From positions 7,516,501 through 7,580,500 of the forward strand of contig CP136891.1 in assembly GCA_034359265.1 (NCBI GenBank): DNA of 64,000 nt. Reading direction: 5' to 3'. A model generated the notes under the pieces. It saw only the letters and a list, made by a program, of their open reading frames with translations. It was not told where the DNA came from and made no database searches. Within the stretch, counting starts at the first letter, position 1, and each line of letters opens with the position of its first letter. The stretch comes from Canna indica. Lineage: Eukaryota > Streptophyta > Magnoliopsida > Zingiberales > Cannaceae. Below, piece by piece: positions 10,602-22,442 of the stretch. The position numbers and the translations under genes were made by a program.

Positions 10602-13600
10602 CTACTCCCTCTTATCTTCTTCAATGTCCCCATTGGTGGCAGTATTGGTGCTTATAGCTGCTTTAAGATCAGTTAAACCAGTATTGCGACCATCCTTCGG
10701 GGGAGTTGGTCCTGGCTTTATCAGAGAGAGTGAGTCCTCACCATCAAAATCTTCACTTCCATCGTCCGAGTAAGCATATCTAAAGATCAAGTGCAAGTCA
10801 ATAATTTGTTCAAAACATATACTAGAAGCCAAAGTTAATGAGAAGCCTTAGAATGAGTATATATCAGTTACATTATTGTTATGTTGTTTTAGTGATGCAG
10901 TTAAGACCAAACAACTAGTAAATTAAAGATTGTGTTGGTTAGACATGAGAATTGAGAAACATGATTGCTACAGTGATCATAGTAACCCTCAGTTGAAAAA
11001 CAAGTCCTCTACCCTGATTTTTTTACTCTGTTGCATTTGTTTAGGACATTAAGGCTTAGAGTATTTGTGGGATGAGGTTTAAGGAGGTTAAAATTAAGTC
11101 CTTAAAAATTAACCTCCATTAATTATGTTTTGATTCATTACATTAACCCCTTAAAATTTAATGGGGTAAAAGGTTAAAAACAAGATTAAATTTTCACCTT
11201 TTCCAGGTAGGGTAAAGATGGGTGAAAGGAGAAAAAAAAATCCCCTAAAACTTTATCGGGTTTTTAACCCCCCATATATCCTGCGACTTCTTCTTCCTCC
11301 ACTCCCTCACGCGATTGCAGCCGCCACTTTCTATCTTCACCTGCAGCATCATGCCATCAACTGCCCTTTCCTCTAAAAAGAAATGAGATCTATCTCTCAT
11401 CAATTCAGTAAAGTTCTATAAGTTAATTTTTATATTATATTATATTATTATTTGTAAGTACCTTTCCTTCATGTAATCACAAAAGAAAATAGCAATAGAA
11501 CAATTATGAGAATTTGTGCTAGATAAGCATCAATACACAAAGTTCTTGGCCTGTGGCTATGTCATGTGAACTGATCAACTTAGGTAAATTTGAATGGCAA
11601 GAACTTTCTTCACTAGGCCCTCCCTGTTTTTGTTAAGTAAATATTTAGATAAATCAAACAAGCATCCTAAAACAGAAGTTTGCGAAGAAAAGAAAAGCAT
11701 ATTGCAACTGAATCCGGGGATTTAAATTTTTACCTCATTGAGTTTTGAGAGGGTGCCCAAAGGGCAGCTATCACACAAAGAACAGAGAACGAGAGCACCT
11801 GCCAAAATGCAGGAATGATCCAGGCATTCTGCCAGCGCTCATTGTATACATCAGTTGACTTGAAGTAAAGCTGCAAAGAAATGATACCTCCTTATAATTC
11901 ATGCTTGAGAATAAGATTTATCATTGTTATCAAAGAGGGTAAAATGGTAGAAGCAAGCAACTAGTTCCGTACTGGGAAACTAATTATGGTAATATTGTAA
12001 TAAAATGGTGCTTTCAGGTAGGTCCTATTCTTGAGAAGTATGATATTGAAGGATACTGGAGTACTCCCAGCTAAACCTTAATTTTCTCCTTACCTTGGTC
12101 GTTCCTTGTATATAGTTTTCTGTCACTTCTCTCTTCCTTTTATTTATCCCTTTTCTTTATCATACTTGTGCATGTGCCTATCGCAATTATATGAAATGAT
12201 TGAGGCTATGACCTTAGTTTTTACCCTAAAAAAGGAAAAGATGTTCAGAGTATTGACATTAGTCACCACCAAAGAATAGGCTTAGTTCTCAGGGCCATAA
12301 ACTTACACTGCCTTGTAATGTTGAATATTATAAAGACATGGTTGTCTGAAGAAAATTAGCTGTGTTCACCATGATGCAATGCAAATGATTATTACCTCAT
12401 AGCAAATCCAACCAACAGAAACAACAACCGCAACAGCTAAGGCATTTGTGAACTTCCGGTAAATATCCAGCTTTGCCACCAATCGCCTTGCCTGTTAGGA
12501 ACAAAATTCTTTCTGAGGCTACTTTCAAAATCATACAATTTTAAGCAAACCTTTTATTTATGTATATTTTTTGCATAAGCTATGCAAACAACAATATCTC
12601 TAGGAAAGCAAAGATATTTTACCTGCAAAGGAAAGGAATAATATATGACATTTATTTAAAATGACAGCCATCAATATGAAATCAGAAAGTAGCCAGTACC
12701 TGGAGTTTGTTCAGAGTTTTGGATAGTGAAGTAAAAATCCAAATGATGAAAAATGCATCCAGTAGAGCCACGGGAAGAATCAAGAATAGCCTTGCTTTTC
12801 CAGCAAGATCGCTTACAGCACCAGCATTTTCTACCAATTCAAGTATCTCAGAGGCTAGAAAAAAAGTTGCTCCAAGCATAATCACCTTGGATGTGAGACC
12901 GCCCAAAGTAGGCCTGACAACACCATACCCCATAGAGACTACAAGAATAATCACACGTGAAACTGTTCTTTTAACTGTACCAAAGGTTACTGCCCAAAAA
13001 GTAATTCCCATCGGTCTTAGTCCAGTTTCATTGAATTCAGCATACTCAAAGTACCATAGTGCCATTTCTAACATGCCTAATGCAATGACAAGTGTTATGC
13101 AGTTCTGAAGTGGAAGAACCTCTCTCCAAAACCTCATATACTGTGTAAACCAAAATATCCCTAGTATCACAAATGCCAGAGACATGAGCCCATAAAAGTT
13201 CATAAGAGGTGCCATCCTTCCAGGTAGGTAGCCAGTAGGATTTTTCCACACAGTCTTCCCCTCAATGGTCAACCCATTCAGTGCTGGATCACAATATATA
13301 AAATACAGGTTGTACATTCCAGTTGCTGTGATGGGTATACTCCGGGGTTCTAATGTTGCAACAAGATCTTTTCCAGTGAAAGTGGCAGCAAGAACATAAG
13401 GCCAGTTAGGGTTCTGAGTGGAGGGTCGGTAGATGATTGTACCTTGGGTGCAAGCACCTATCTTTGCCAGATCAGGGGTGCAACAAACAGCTCGTTGACC
13501 ACCATAGGCTGACCCACCAATTGTTTCCCGATCTTCTACTTCAAATATTATAGCTTGCACTGAAATAGAACCACTGTCTTTACTGTTTTCAACAGATTTC

Positions 13601-14976
13601 TCAGGCCGTGTGAAAGTGATCTTGTCAAAACTGAAACAAGAACAGAAATTCTCAGAAATCTTAAACATTAGCTATCAAATGCATTCACTTGGTATGGAAT
13701 GACTATCTACACTATAAATTTCACTAAATTATGATATTAGCGAACCACGGCCTACAAACCCTCCTTCCAAAAACAACTTTCAGATGTAAAATGTTCAATC
13801 TTTCTGCTAAATCATTTTGTTATGTATATCAAAGAGATACTTCCAAACACAAATATTTTCTTGTCAAATGGAAAAACTAAAGGACAAAAATGGTATGAAA
13901 ATAATAATAATAATAATAATAATCATCATCATCATCATCAGAGAGAACCTTCTGAACTTCTCATAAATGAACAACTGAAATTCCATTGGACTTCAATCAT
14001 GAGATTCAATATTTCACTCAACGGTTATAACATTTAAGAATTCTAACACCTGAAATATTAATTTTTAAATTCAAACCAAATTTAGTAGTGAACTAACCAA
14101 ATTAAACCATCTCAAATATTAATTTTCTAAAACCAAACCATGTCCGGTAGTGAGTTAACCAAATTAAACCAGTAACTCCAGATCACTGTGACACGCAAAA
14201 AAAAGATTGTCGCATGACTATAAAGCTGAAGGGACTTCATATGATTAAATAACTAATAGAGTAAGTGAAAAGCCATACATTTCTTAACTTGGTAGCAAAC
14301 ATATGATTGCATCATGATTCAATTTTTTTAATAAGTGTGATACCTGCTGAATTCAACTTAAATTAACTGTGCCTCACCAATATGACCTACACTTGAAGTA
14401 AATCAAAAACAAAATTGATTGACTTATATTCTTTGCAATTCGTTTTTGAACTATGAAACGGTTTTCATTCAGATCAATCCAGATCACGCACATTTACAGC
14501 ATAAATTGTATCTTTGGCTAAGAGATAGCTGCATTTAAATCTAGATGCCCCCGTGTAGTCGAGTTCCAGTACCACCAACTAGAGACAGATCTCAAAAGGA
14601 AAAACTTGAACCACTTCCAAGAACATCAATTGAGAAGACTACAACACCACGAAAATCCCCATAAAACCGTAGCCCCACAAGTCCTCACCAATAGCACCTC
14701 GGATCTAGCAAAAAAAAATGATAGCACATTGGGTTACCGGATAAAGGAGTCGCCGTGGCCAGCGGTGGCATTGGCGCCAGGAATGGAGGCGTAGAGGCCC
14801 TCGCTACCGCCATGGAAAACGAAGGCGTTTCCCTTGGGCGCAAATTTCTCGCCAATGTAGCTGTGGACCGAGGCGTCGACGGAAGAGGAGAGTATGAGAA
14901 CGAATAAGAAGCAGCAACCCCCGTGGATCAGTAGACTAACAGAGGTGGAAGCTGCGGAGGGATCGCCGTGCGCCAT
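10602..14976 (-). CDS. GOLD-domain seven-transmembrane protein, TMEM87/GPR107-like (lung 7-TM receptor family)
   Basis: Five exons (14976-14738, 13630-12700, 12491-12396, 11870-11734, 10779-10602) join in phase to 526 residues. A hydrophobic signal peptide (LLIHGGCCFLFVLILSSSVDA, residues 16-36) is followed by a luminal beta-rich GOLD-like part with paired cysteines (AVCCTPDLAKIGAC). A predicted seven-helix region begins near residue 222 with MNFYGLMSLAFVILGIFWF. It includes WYFEYAEFNETG and ends in exon 4 with SFSVLCVIAALWAP. The C-terminal tail is acidic and serine-rich (RYAYSDDGSEDFDGED). Family members sit in the Golgi and endosomal system and have been linked to protein trafficking and mechanosensation; the plant role is inferred only. 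Exon 1 carries the start and signal peptide after a GA-rich leader. Length and architecture are complete. Confidence 0.9.
11045..11290. other. Purine/pyrimidine-rich intron segment, possible MITE
   Basis: This part of the last intron contains alternating GGGGTTAA and TTAACCCC-type words and inverted segments (TTAACCTCC with GGAGGTTAA). It is probably an old non-autonomous DNA insertion. No clear terminal repeats or target duplication were found. Confidence 0.3.
13898..13940 (+). repeat. Compound trinucleotide microsatellite (AAT)n(CAT)n
   Basis: Eight or so AAT units change directly to six CAT units, inside the first intron of the seven-transmembrane gene. On the plus strand it produces a spurious Asn/His-rich frame. 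Confidence 0.95.
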
Positions 14977-17199
14977 TGCAAGGCTAAAGCGGAGACCAAG
15001 TCGAACCCACTAACTCTCACTCTCCTCCGAGAGAAGCGTGTGCCAAGAGAGAGAGAGAGATCGAGAGCGAGCTCTGGATCTGCCGATCTGGTCGCGTGCT
15101 TGACTCCCCGCTGCTAATGATAATAGTATGGAGTGTTAGGAAAACTTAATTAAGAGAGAAGCTCCACATTAACGTAATCCACAGAACACCACCCTCGTTT
15201 CTTATCCTGACATAAGTGGACTAACTAAAAGGACCCGCAAGTGGAGAACAATAAAAAATAAGGTACAACGATGAGTGAGGTGTTCACGAGTATGTACGAT
15301 AATTCCGTATCTTCTTGTTATTTATTTGAGTCGGTGGTGAGGTTTAGAAAGGGGTTAGTTGGCGACAAGCTTGAGATAGGGAGACTCCAGAATATTTTTC
15401 TCACGTGGTAAGGAGCTACCTGAGACGTCCATCTGCCTCGTGATTAGCGATGACCCCGCAAGCGCAGACAGGCAAGCGGAGACGGCACGGAAACAATTCT
15501 GTGTGTATAATGTACTATTTAAATTTTTAAAAAAGAGATAAATTACACCTACCGTTTAGTAAAATTACACTAATATTCACTCTATTTATAATTTTCTTAT
15601 ATTCCTCGTAAATTTTATAAAAAATTATACTAATCTTCTTTATTATGAAATAAAATTATACAAATTTTTTCCTAAATTTTATAAAATATTATACAAATCT
15701 CCCCTAAAAAAAATTAGTCAGGGAAGGGAAGATGATTATAATCTGAATAAATAAAGGAGGATCAATGCAATTTTACTAAACTTGTGAAAAATTCATGTAA
15801 TTTACCCAACAAAAAAATATCATACTACTGAATGATGATGAGCCAAGCAATATAAAGAACTCATCAGAGAGCATTGCTTTTGTTGGCAACTAGCCCAACC
15901 CAAATTACAAAATGGGCCCTATCTATTGTCTTCATGCTCCAGAAGATTCAAAAGGAGTGAAGAATCAGGCCCAAAAGGAATGACTTCAAGAAATGCACAT
16001 GTTTACAAAGAATGAAAGAATTTATACTTTCAAACTTTAATTGCCTCTAATCTATACAGTGACAAAACCTCCTAGGGATATTCACAAAAAATCAAATTGA
16101 ATTCTCCGATCTTGTTATGGATTTGAAAATTTTCATATTCTAACAATCTAAAAATTTTCTAGGAAAATTACTCGTCTATCTTTTTTAGTTAGCCAGGATG
16201 GAATGGAATCTACATGAAATAATCTCATGCATGATTCAGATTTCAGATCCAGAAAAGCTTTCAAGTCCAATGAAAAATCAATCATTGCTGAGAATAATAA
16301 TGTTGTTGAAGTGCGCCAACTGCTTCATGCTCTCCACCTCTCCTTTTGCAGGCTTCAGTCTCGTCCACGTACCCTGATTGGACTTGCGCAGGAAATCATC
16401 AACGGCAGACAACTAATTCGTGGTCGTGGACTCCACTCCTGCCTTTTCCAGGTCTCCCTTCTTCCGCTTTCCGCTTTCCGCTTTCCATTTCATTCTCTTC
16501 ATACAGACATACACCACATGTGAAGGCAGTGATGGCGAGCCTCTATATACGACCCAACTGTGAACGGTGTCCTGCTCAGGCAGCATGTTGGCGACGCATA
16601 GGAGTTGAGTTACTTTGATTAATGTTTTTTCCACTTCTTTCTTTTGGATTTCACTTGTCTGTACAAAAATATTAAGATATAAATCGAATTGAATTCTTCT
16701 CTTTAATGCATGGTTTTAACCTTTTGAAAAAATTAATCGTGCAAATGGAAGTCGGGGTCTGAAAACATTGCTATTGATTAACTATTCAATATATTCCAGC
16801 AATATATTAAATTTGACCAACTTTTCTATCCTTTCTTTTAATTTGATCAACTTTAATTTAACCAAGTCAACTTTGAAAAAAAAAATGGATCTTATTTCTT
16901 GACAGTTTTTAAATTTAAAAAGATCTGTAGACACAGTAGATGCATCTGTCACTTAACAGTTGAAAACATTGCTATTAATTAACTATTAATTAGTTATGCA
17001 TCTGTCACTTAACAGTTGAGCGATCGAAGATAAATGATATATTTGGGGGCACAATTGTCAAAATTTAAAATAAGAAGTATTATAAATAAATGCAATGTTT
17101 TGGTCGGGAATTTCTCAAAATTGAATATTGGGATATAAAAAATTCCAAATTCGAATTTCGGGGTCAAAATTTTTAAAATCAGAACCTAATAAATTATTT
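14977..17199. other. Intergenic region upstream of the 7-TM gene
   Basis: The first 130 bases are the likely leader and core promoter of the minus-strand 7-TM gene, with a GAGAGAGAGAG tract at 15049-15062. Further out are AT-rich repeats with lines such as AAATTTTATAAAA and ACTAATTT at 15540-15790. At 16230-16640 there are overlapping open frames on both strands and a short TTTCCGC triplication. None resembles a known protein, and I do not call a gene. Confidence 0.5.
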
Positions 17200-18330
17200 T
17201 ACCCCTAGGCCAAAACCTCTAACCGATTAGAGATTTTGATTTAAAATTATATATATATAAAAGAAATTATAATAAAATTAAGGGGTTAGAGTTTAAAAAA
17301 TATTTTTTAAAACTTTTTAATTCATTAGAGACTTTTGACCAAAGTCTATGATAACTTTTATAATTTTAAAAAAAATGATTTTAATTAATCTCTGTGCAAA
17401 AATCTCTAATATCTATAAAATTAAATTTAAAATAAAATTATTAAAATATTTTTTGTCCAAAATATTTTGATTGACTCTAGCATATTTTTTATATCATATA
17501 TATATTTAAAAAAAATTGTGCAAAGTCTATAATAATTTCATAATTATTTTAAATAATATTTAAATTCATAATATAATTTTTTAATGATACAAAAGATGTA
17601 CTACGATTCAAAATAATATTTTACATCAAAATATTATATAATTTCTAATTTAAATTTAAATTTATAGACTTGATACAAAAAATTTTAATGCATTAAAAAA
17701 TTAGAAAATATATTTTTTATACTCTAATATTATATTTTTATCATAAAAAAATATTTTATAAATTTAAAATATATATATAATTTTAACCCGATTCGGGAGT
17801 AAAATAGGTATCTAATTCATTAAATTCCGATTTAAAAAAATTTCGCTCCCAAAATTCGGTTGCAAGAAATTGTTGCATTTTATTTCCTAAACAAAGAGAG
17901 AACTTCTCAGCAATCTAGGAGAGATAGAGAGAGGTTCACGCGTGTCAACCACTTTTGGTCAACGCTTGCTGAATCACTGTGTGGTGGGTTGATTGCAGCT
18001 TGCTTTATGGCTGAGGAAAACGACCTTGAACTGCAAGGAAAGGAATTAAAGGGTCACGGGACAACCATAATTGTCCCCAACTGTGGCCCAAACCTCAAGG
18101 CACATTCACCAAATCAACTCCATGTCATTACAGTGTCTCCGCTCACAATCCACAGCATATTACCTTGTCTTTTCAAGTTTCTTTTTTCGTTAATAAAATA
18201 ATTACATTATTGCAACTAAATTAGGAAGAATAATATTATCTATTTAGATGAGGACATATGATTATTTATTCATTTACGATGAATATAAAAAATAATTTCC
18301 TTCTCATGGAGATTTTACGAGTTATTTTTC
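17200..18330. other. Very AT-rich intergenic block
   Basis: 17200-17800 is extremely AT-rich, with ATATATAT and TTTAAAATTT words, like a degraded non-coding repeat. A 113-codon frame at 17860-18201 contains no recognisable domain and ends in hydrophobic low-complexity sequence. I regard it as chance. Confidence 0.4.
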
Positions 18331-18779
18331 TTACTTGTGTATTATATAAGACGGGTACGAATATTATAGTACCCGTACCCACAGATATTTATTATCCGTG
18401 ATAATTAATAAATTATAATATTATTCTCGATACATATACTAAAAAAAATCTTAACATAATTCAATATTTATATACTTTATATTTTGAAATATTATGATGC
18501 TGTTATTATCAAAATGTTTGAAAAATTGAAGTATTATTAAAATATTATAATTTATATTTTTTTAAATTATCATAGGTATCCGTCCCCCACGAATAATTAA
18601 ATGAGTATCTATTTTTAATACATACAGATACTCATTTATTTCGCGGGATGGGTAATGAATAAACACCCCTGTATTCATTGATATTCCTAAGTTGAATGAG
18701 CGGAGGATTGACTAATTAAGCCACGTGTACAAAATAAACATAGACATCATCCTCTAATTGTTTGTTTCTATGCACACCC

Positions 18780-18784
18780 CATCC

Positions 18785-18816
<32 letters not shown>

Positions 18817-19012
18817 AAAGTTACAATAGAAAGATACAGAGTGGAGTGTGTGTTACTTAACTATAATCCAGCTTAGAATAAACTCATCCAATTCTTGTCC
18901 CACCCTGTGTGAGAGAGAGGAAGTTAGAAGAGAAAGATATAGAATGGGAATGTGAGCCCACTGAACTCAAATTCAGCTTAGAATAAACCTATCTAATTCT
19001 ACAAGAATTAGC
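18780..19012 (+). repeat. GA microsatellite and imperfect tandem duplication (about 115 bp)
   Basis: A (GA)n run at 18786-18810 is followed by two diverged copies of one unit. Copy 1 includes AGAAAGATACAGAGTGG and CCAGCTTAGAATAAACTCATC. Copy 2 includes AGAAAGATATAGAATGG and TCAGCTTAGAATAAACCTATC. The second copy is again preceded by a GAGAGAGAGG run, so the unit includes the microsatellite. Confidence 0.75.
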
Positions 19013-21639
19013 GTACAAAATGAGCGAAGTCAGGGGAGGGGAAGATTATTAGGCCACGTGTATAAGTCTTCAATGATCCGATAAATAATAAAATTTATAC
19101 AAGTTGTCGTGTTAGTCAATTTTTCACTAGATTTTTTTATCTAATTCCATTTATTTTATTTTTTAAAAATAAGATGTCCTTGTAGGGGAGACAATTTGTT
19201 ATGACTAATGAAAATTAAATATTATAATTTTCTTAATCGCTAATGAAGCTTGATGAAGCTCGATTTGGGAGCTACTCGATTGGTGATGTGATCCAACTAA
19301 CTGGTTGAATGGGGCTAAGTTGAGGTCACACTCGATCATTTTCTGCAGAAGTACGTATTCCTTTAGAGATGAATCATTTGAAATATCTTTCGGCGATCAA
19401 ATTGGTTAAACCAAAAGAATGAATCATTACCTCCCAAAATGTTCCCTTTTTATAGCTATTAGAAGGGATAATTACTGTTACAAATATCAATGATCATCCC
19501 TATGCATTTCAGCTGGCGCTCTTCCTTAGACCTGATTTATTTTATGATAGAGTATGATTTATCGTGGTATGATATAATTTAATTTTATATTTGAGAAGAC
19601 TTCTAATAAGTGGCCATGGTATGATATAATAATCTCATGATCGATTTAAAAATCATAAATTTTGATCAAGTTTTTAAATCATGAATTTAGTGATTTTTCA
19701 TGGTTAATTTCATGAAATTTTATTTCTAAAATATTATAAATTAAAATTTATAATTTCTCTTATATCATTTATATATCCATATCAAATTAGACTTTTATTT
19801 ATTATTCTTGCTCGTTTTAGTCAATACGTTATTTTCCTCTATAGCTACTGTCATTTAATCATACTATATAATATTATCCTTCCAAATAATATAATAGTTT
19901 TTATAATATCATACCATATAATATTAAATCATATCATACATTATTGAATTATACTTCACCTCGTTCAAATAAGATCTTAGGTTTACAGGGTCGTTAAGTG
20001 CTAGCCCATTGACCCGAGTGAGCGGGTTGGAGTTGGTTTTCGGCCAACTCACCAACTCTAAAGTGGTGGCAGAGTTATGAAATTATTTAGTCGATCGAAT
20101 GATATATTTTTTTTGATAACTCCATCAAAGCAAATAAAAAGTTACTAAAATGTATTTTCATTATATATAGACTATTTTATATTGGACATAAAGAAGAATC
20201 AGTGGTAGTGTTTAAAATCCACTAAATTGGAGGTGATCACTAAAACAATAGTTAAGATTACTCCACTGAAACATAGGAAATTAGAATTCAAGTAGTGACA
20301 ATATACTCTTTGCAATTTGTTGCAATCATCCTTTTCTTAAATCAATTTATTGAAGCATCCTGAATTAAGGTTGCTTTTGGTGATACTATAATAGTAATCT
20401 ACGTTATTACAAAATAAATTATCATCTTCAATTTATCGATAATATAATATTATCTTATTTGGCACGTTTGATAAATATTGATGATAATCTAATTTTTTAT
20501 TTTTTTATTTTATAAAATAATTATTAAAAAAATTTGTCAAAATTTGATGGTATCTTACATTGCATGAAGAAGAATATATATAAGAGAAAAAAAATATTAA
20601 AATTTATAATAATCACTAGGCGATAATTCATATACTCATCTTTTATGAGGGCTATTCACATTAGCACATTATCACGTTGGTAGTAATATAAATTATCGGG
20701 GTACTTGAATCCTTCATTGATCACTTTAGATTGTTTGAAGATTTTACATGAAACCTATTTCAAACAAGCTAACTATTTAACTCGTATGTTTCCATCAAAT
20801 CTCAAAATATTGTTCATGGAAATAAAATAAAGTAATAAACTATAAAAGAGTGATAGTTAAATCTAGGGATGAACATATATGATTATCCTATATTTTTTAT
20901 AATACCGAAACCTTATCATATATAGGACTAATTCCTAGTTTTGGACTAGGAGTTCATTCTATTGGGACTTGGAACCATATCCTACACAACAGGTTTCGAG
21001 TATTCTGAACATGTACCCTAAAATTTATAAATGAACACATTCTATGGTACAAGTTTCACTTACTCTATTTGAACATATTTATTTACAAGTTACAAGGTAC
21101 CAATACAAGTTCAAATATCGATTCCAGTTTCGATTCTAGGTACCCGATGTTGTTGGACTTAGAATCGAAAATAATTTTAATCGATTTCTTAATTTTTGTC
21201 TTAGACCATATCTAAATTCAATTCGGATCTATCCGAAATCTACTACCTAATCGGATAAATTTCAATCGATTTTGAATCTACCCATGCACATTCGCACCGA
21301 TAGTTCAATTCATTTTTAAACCATCCATCCTTCTTAATGAATAAGGATTACTGTGTAGTTTTTTTAACCATTTATTTTGTTTTAAATTGAACCTCGAAAT
21401 TCTATTTAAAATTTCTCAATATTTTTATTACACGTCAGTTTCTCAAATGCTATGTATTACTGTTTTCTGCATCTGGTTTGACATCAGATCTAAATGCACG
21501 TAAACTGGTGACTTGGTTAAGAGTGGAATTATAGCGTAGTTATAGGGTTTAATGGTCCATTTAAATTGAGCCATCAACGACGCATTTAAAACACCTCTCC
21601 TCGAAAGAGAAACCTTCGCTCTCATCAGCCCACGGAGGA
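19013..21639. other. AT-rich intergenic region, no gene seen
   Basis: The sequence is AT-rich with scattered low-complexity segments. At about 20870-21300 a stretch begins CTAGGGATGAACATATA and is rich in GATTCCAGTTTCGATTC-like words. This resembles eroded hAT-type MITE sequence but has no verifiable ends. The last 40 bases become pyrimidine-rich, leading into the BRCT gene leader. Confidence 0.45.
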
Positions 21640-22438
21640 GAAGTCTTGGCTCCCCTCCTCTCCCTTTCTCGACAAGGAAACGCCTTTAATCCTCGGAAGC
21701 TGCGATCTCCAACCCTCTCTCCTTTCTCTCATTCCAAGGTCCCAAATTCCTTTGACCTCATCATTTCCAGATCTCGATCTCGATACCCGTCTCGCTTGCA
21801 GCAGGTGCGGAACTCTCGAGCTTTTCCTTTAATTGTGTCTCCCCGTGGAGGGCGCTTTATATATTTTTTGGTTCACTCTCCGGCGATATACGTTCCGTTG
21901 AATCACGATTGCTGGGGTTCTCGAATAATATCTTGAGTTCGTTTGGTGCTTTTTAGTGCCCTCGTCTTGTGTAATTTTCTGGAAGTCCCATTTTATTGAG
22001 GATTTTACCGGCTTATTCGTTACGTTTAATTTTCCTCTTCCTCGATCAATTATCAGAACCGGACTAGTCTTCTTTCGACGTTCTTACACTTGGCGGGAGT
22101 TTGAAGTTCGAAAAGTTGGATCTTTTTGGATAGGCGATTTTTTGTCTTTTATGAGGTTGTAGAAATTTCTTTGCTTGACTTGTGAAGAAAGATGTAGAAA
22201 AGGCTGAACTTTCCATCACATCTTTTATTTTTCTTTTAAAAAATTAGATAAGAATTTTTTGACTGATTTTTCTAAGATAATTCATGGCTTTTCTTAGTGC
22301 AGATTCGATGGACAATTTGTTGTTTGAATCAAAGAGGAGAAGCCTTTAGGCGGTTTAACGAGATCAGATTATTCTCTCTGCTCTAATTCTCCTAGTTTAG
22401 TGTTTTTGGACCATGTTTGAGTGGGGATTTTCATTATT
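21640..22438 (+). promoter_or_regulatory. Inferred 5' leader of the BRCT gene with one intron
   Basis: A CT-rich leader (TCCCCTCCTCTCCCTTTCTC) leads to a good donor, CAG|GTGCGG, after 21804. A matching acceptor, TTAGTGCAG, ends at 22302. The second leader segment, 22303-22438, carries two short uORFs. The transcription start is not visible. Leader introns are common in plant genes of this kind. Confidence 0.5.
22308..22349 (+). CDS. Upstream ORF 1, 13 residues
   Basis: ATG at 22308 opens MDNLLFESKRRSL and ends with TAG. It lies in the inferred second leader segment just after the acceptor. If transcribed, it would be met by scanning ribosomes before the main start. Confidence 0.45.
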   Translation: MDNLLFESKRRSL

Positions 22439-22442
22439 ATGA
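22413..22442 (+). CDS. Upstream ORF 2, overlapping the main start as ATGA
   Basis: ATG at 22413 encodes MFEWGFSLL and stops at TGA 22440-22442. The main ATG is 22439-22441, so the stop and start share the four bases ATGA. This arrangement could allow termination-reinitiation or could dampen translation of the BRCT protein. Confidence 0.45.
   Translation: MFEWGFSLL

Noticed and set aside
17860..18201. 113-codon frame with EENDLELQGKELKGHG
   Set aside because: No recognisable family, no splice context, and it lies in a degraded AT-rich block.
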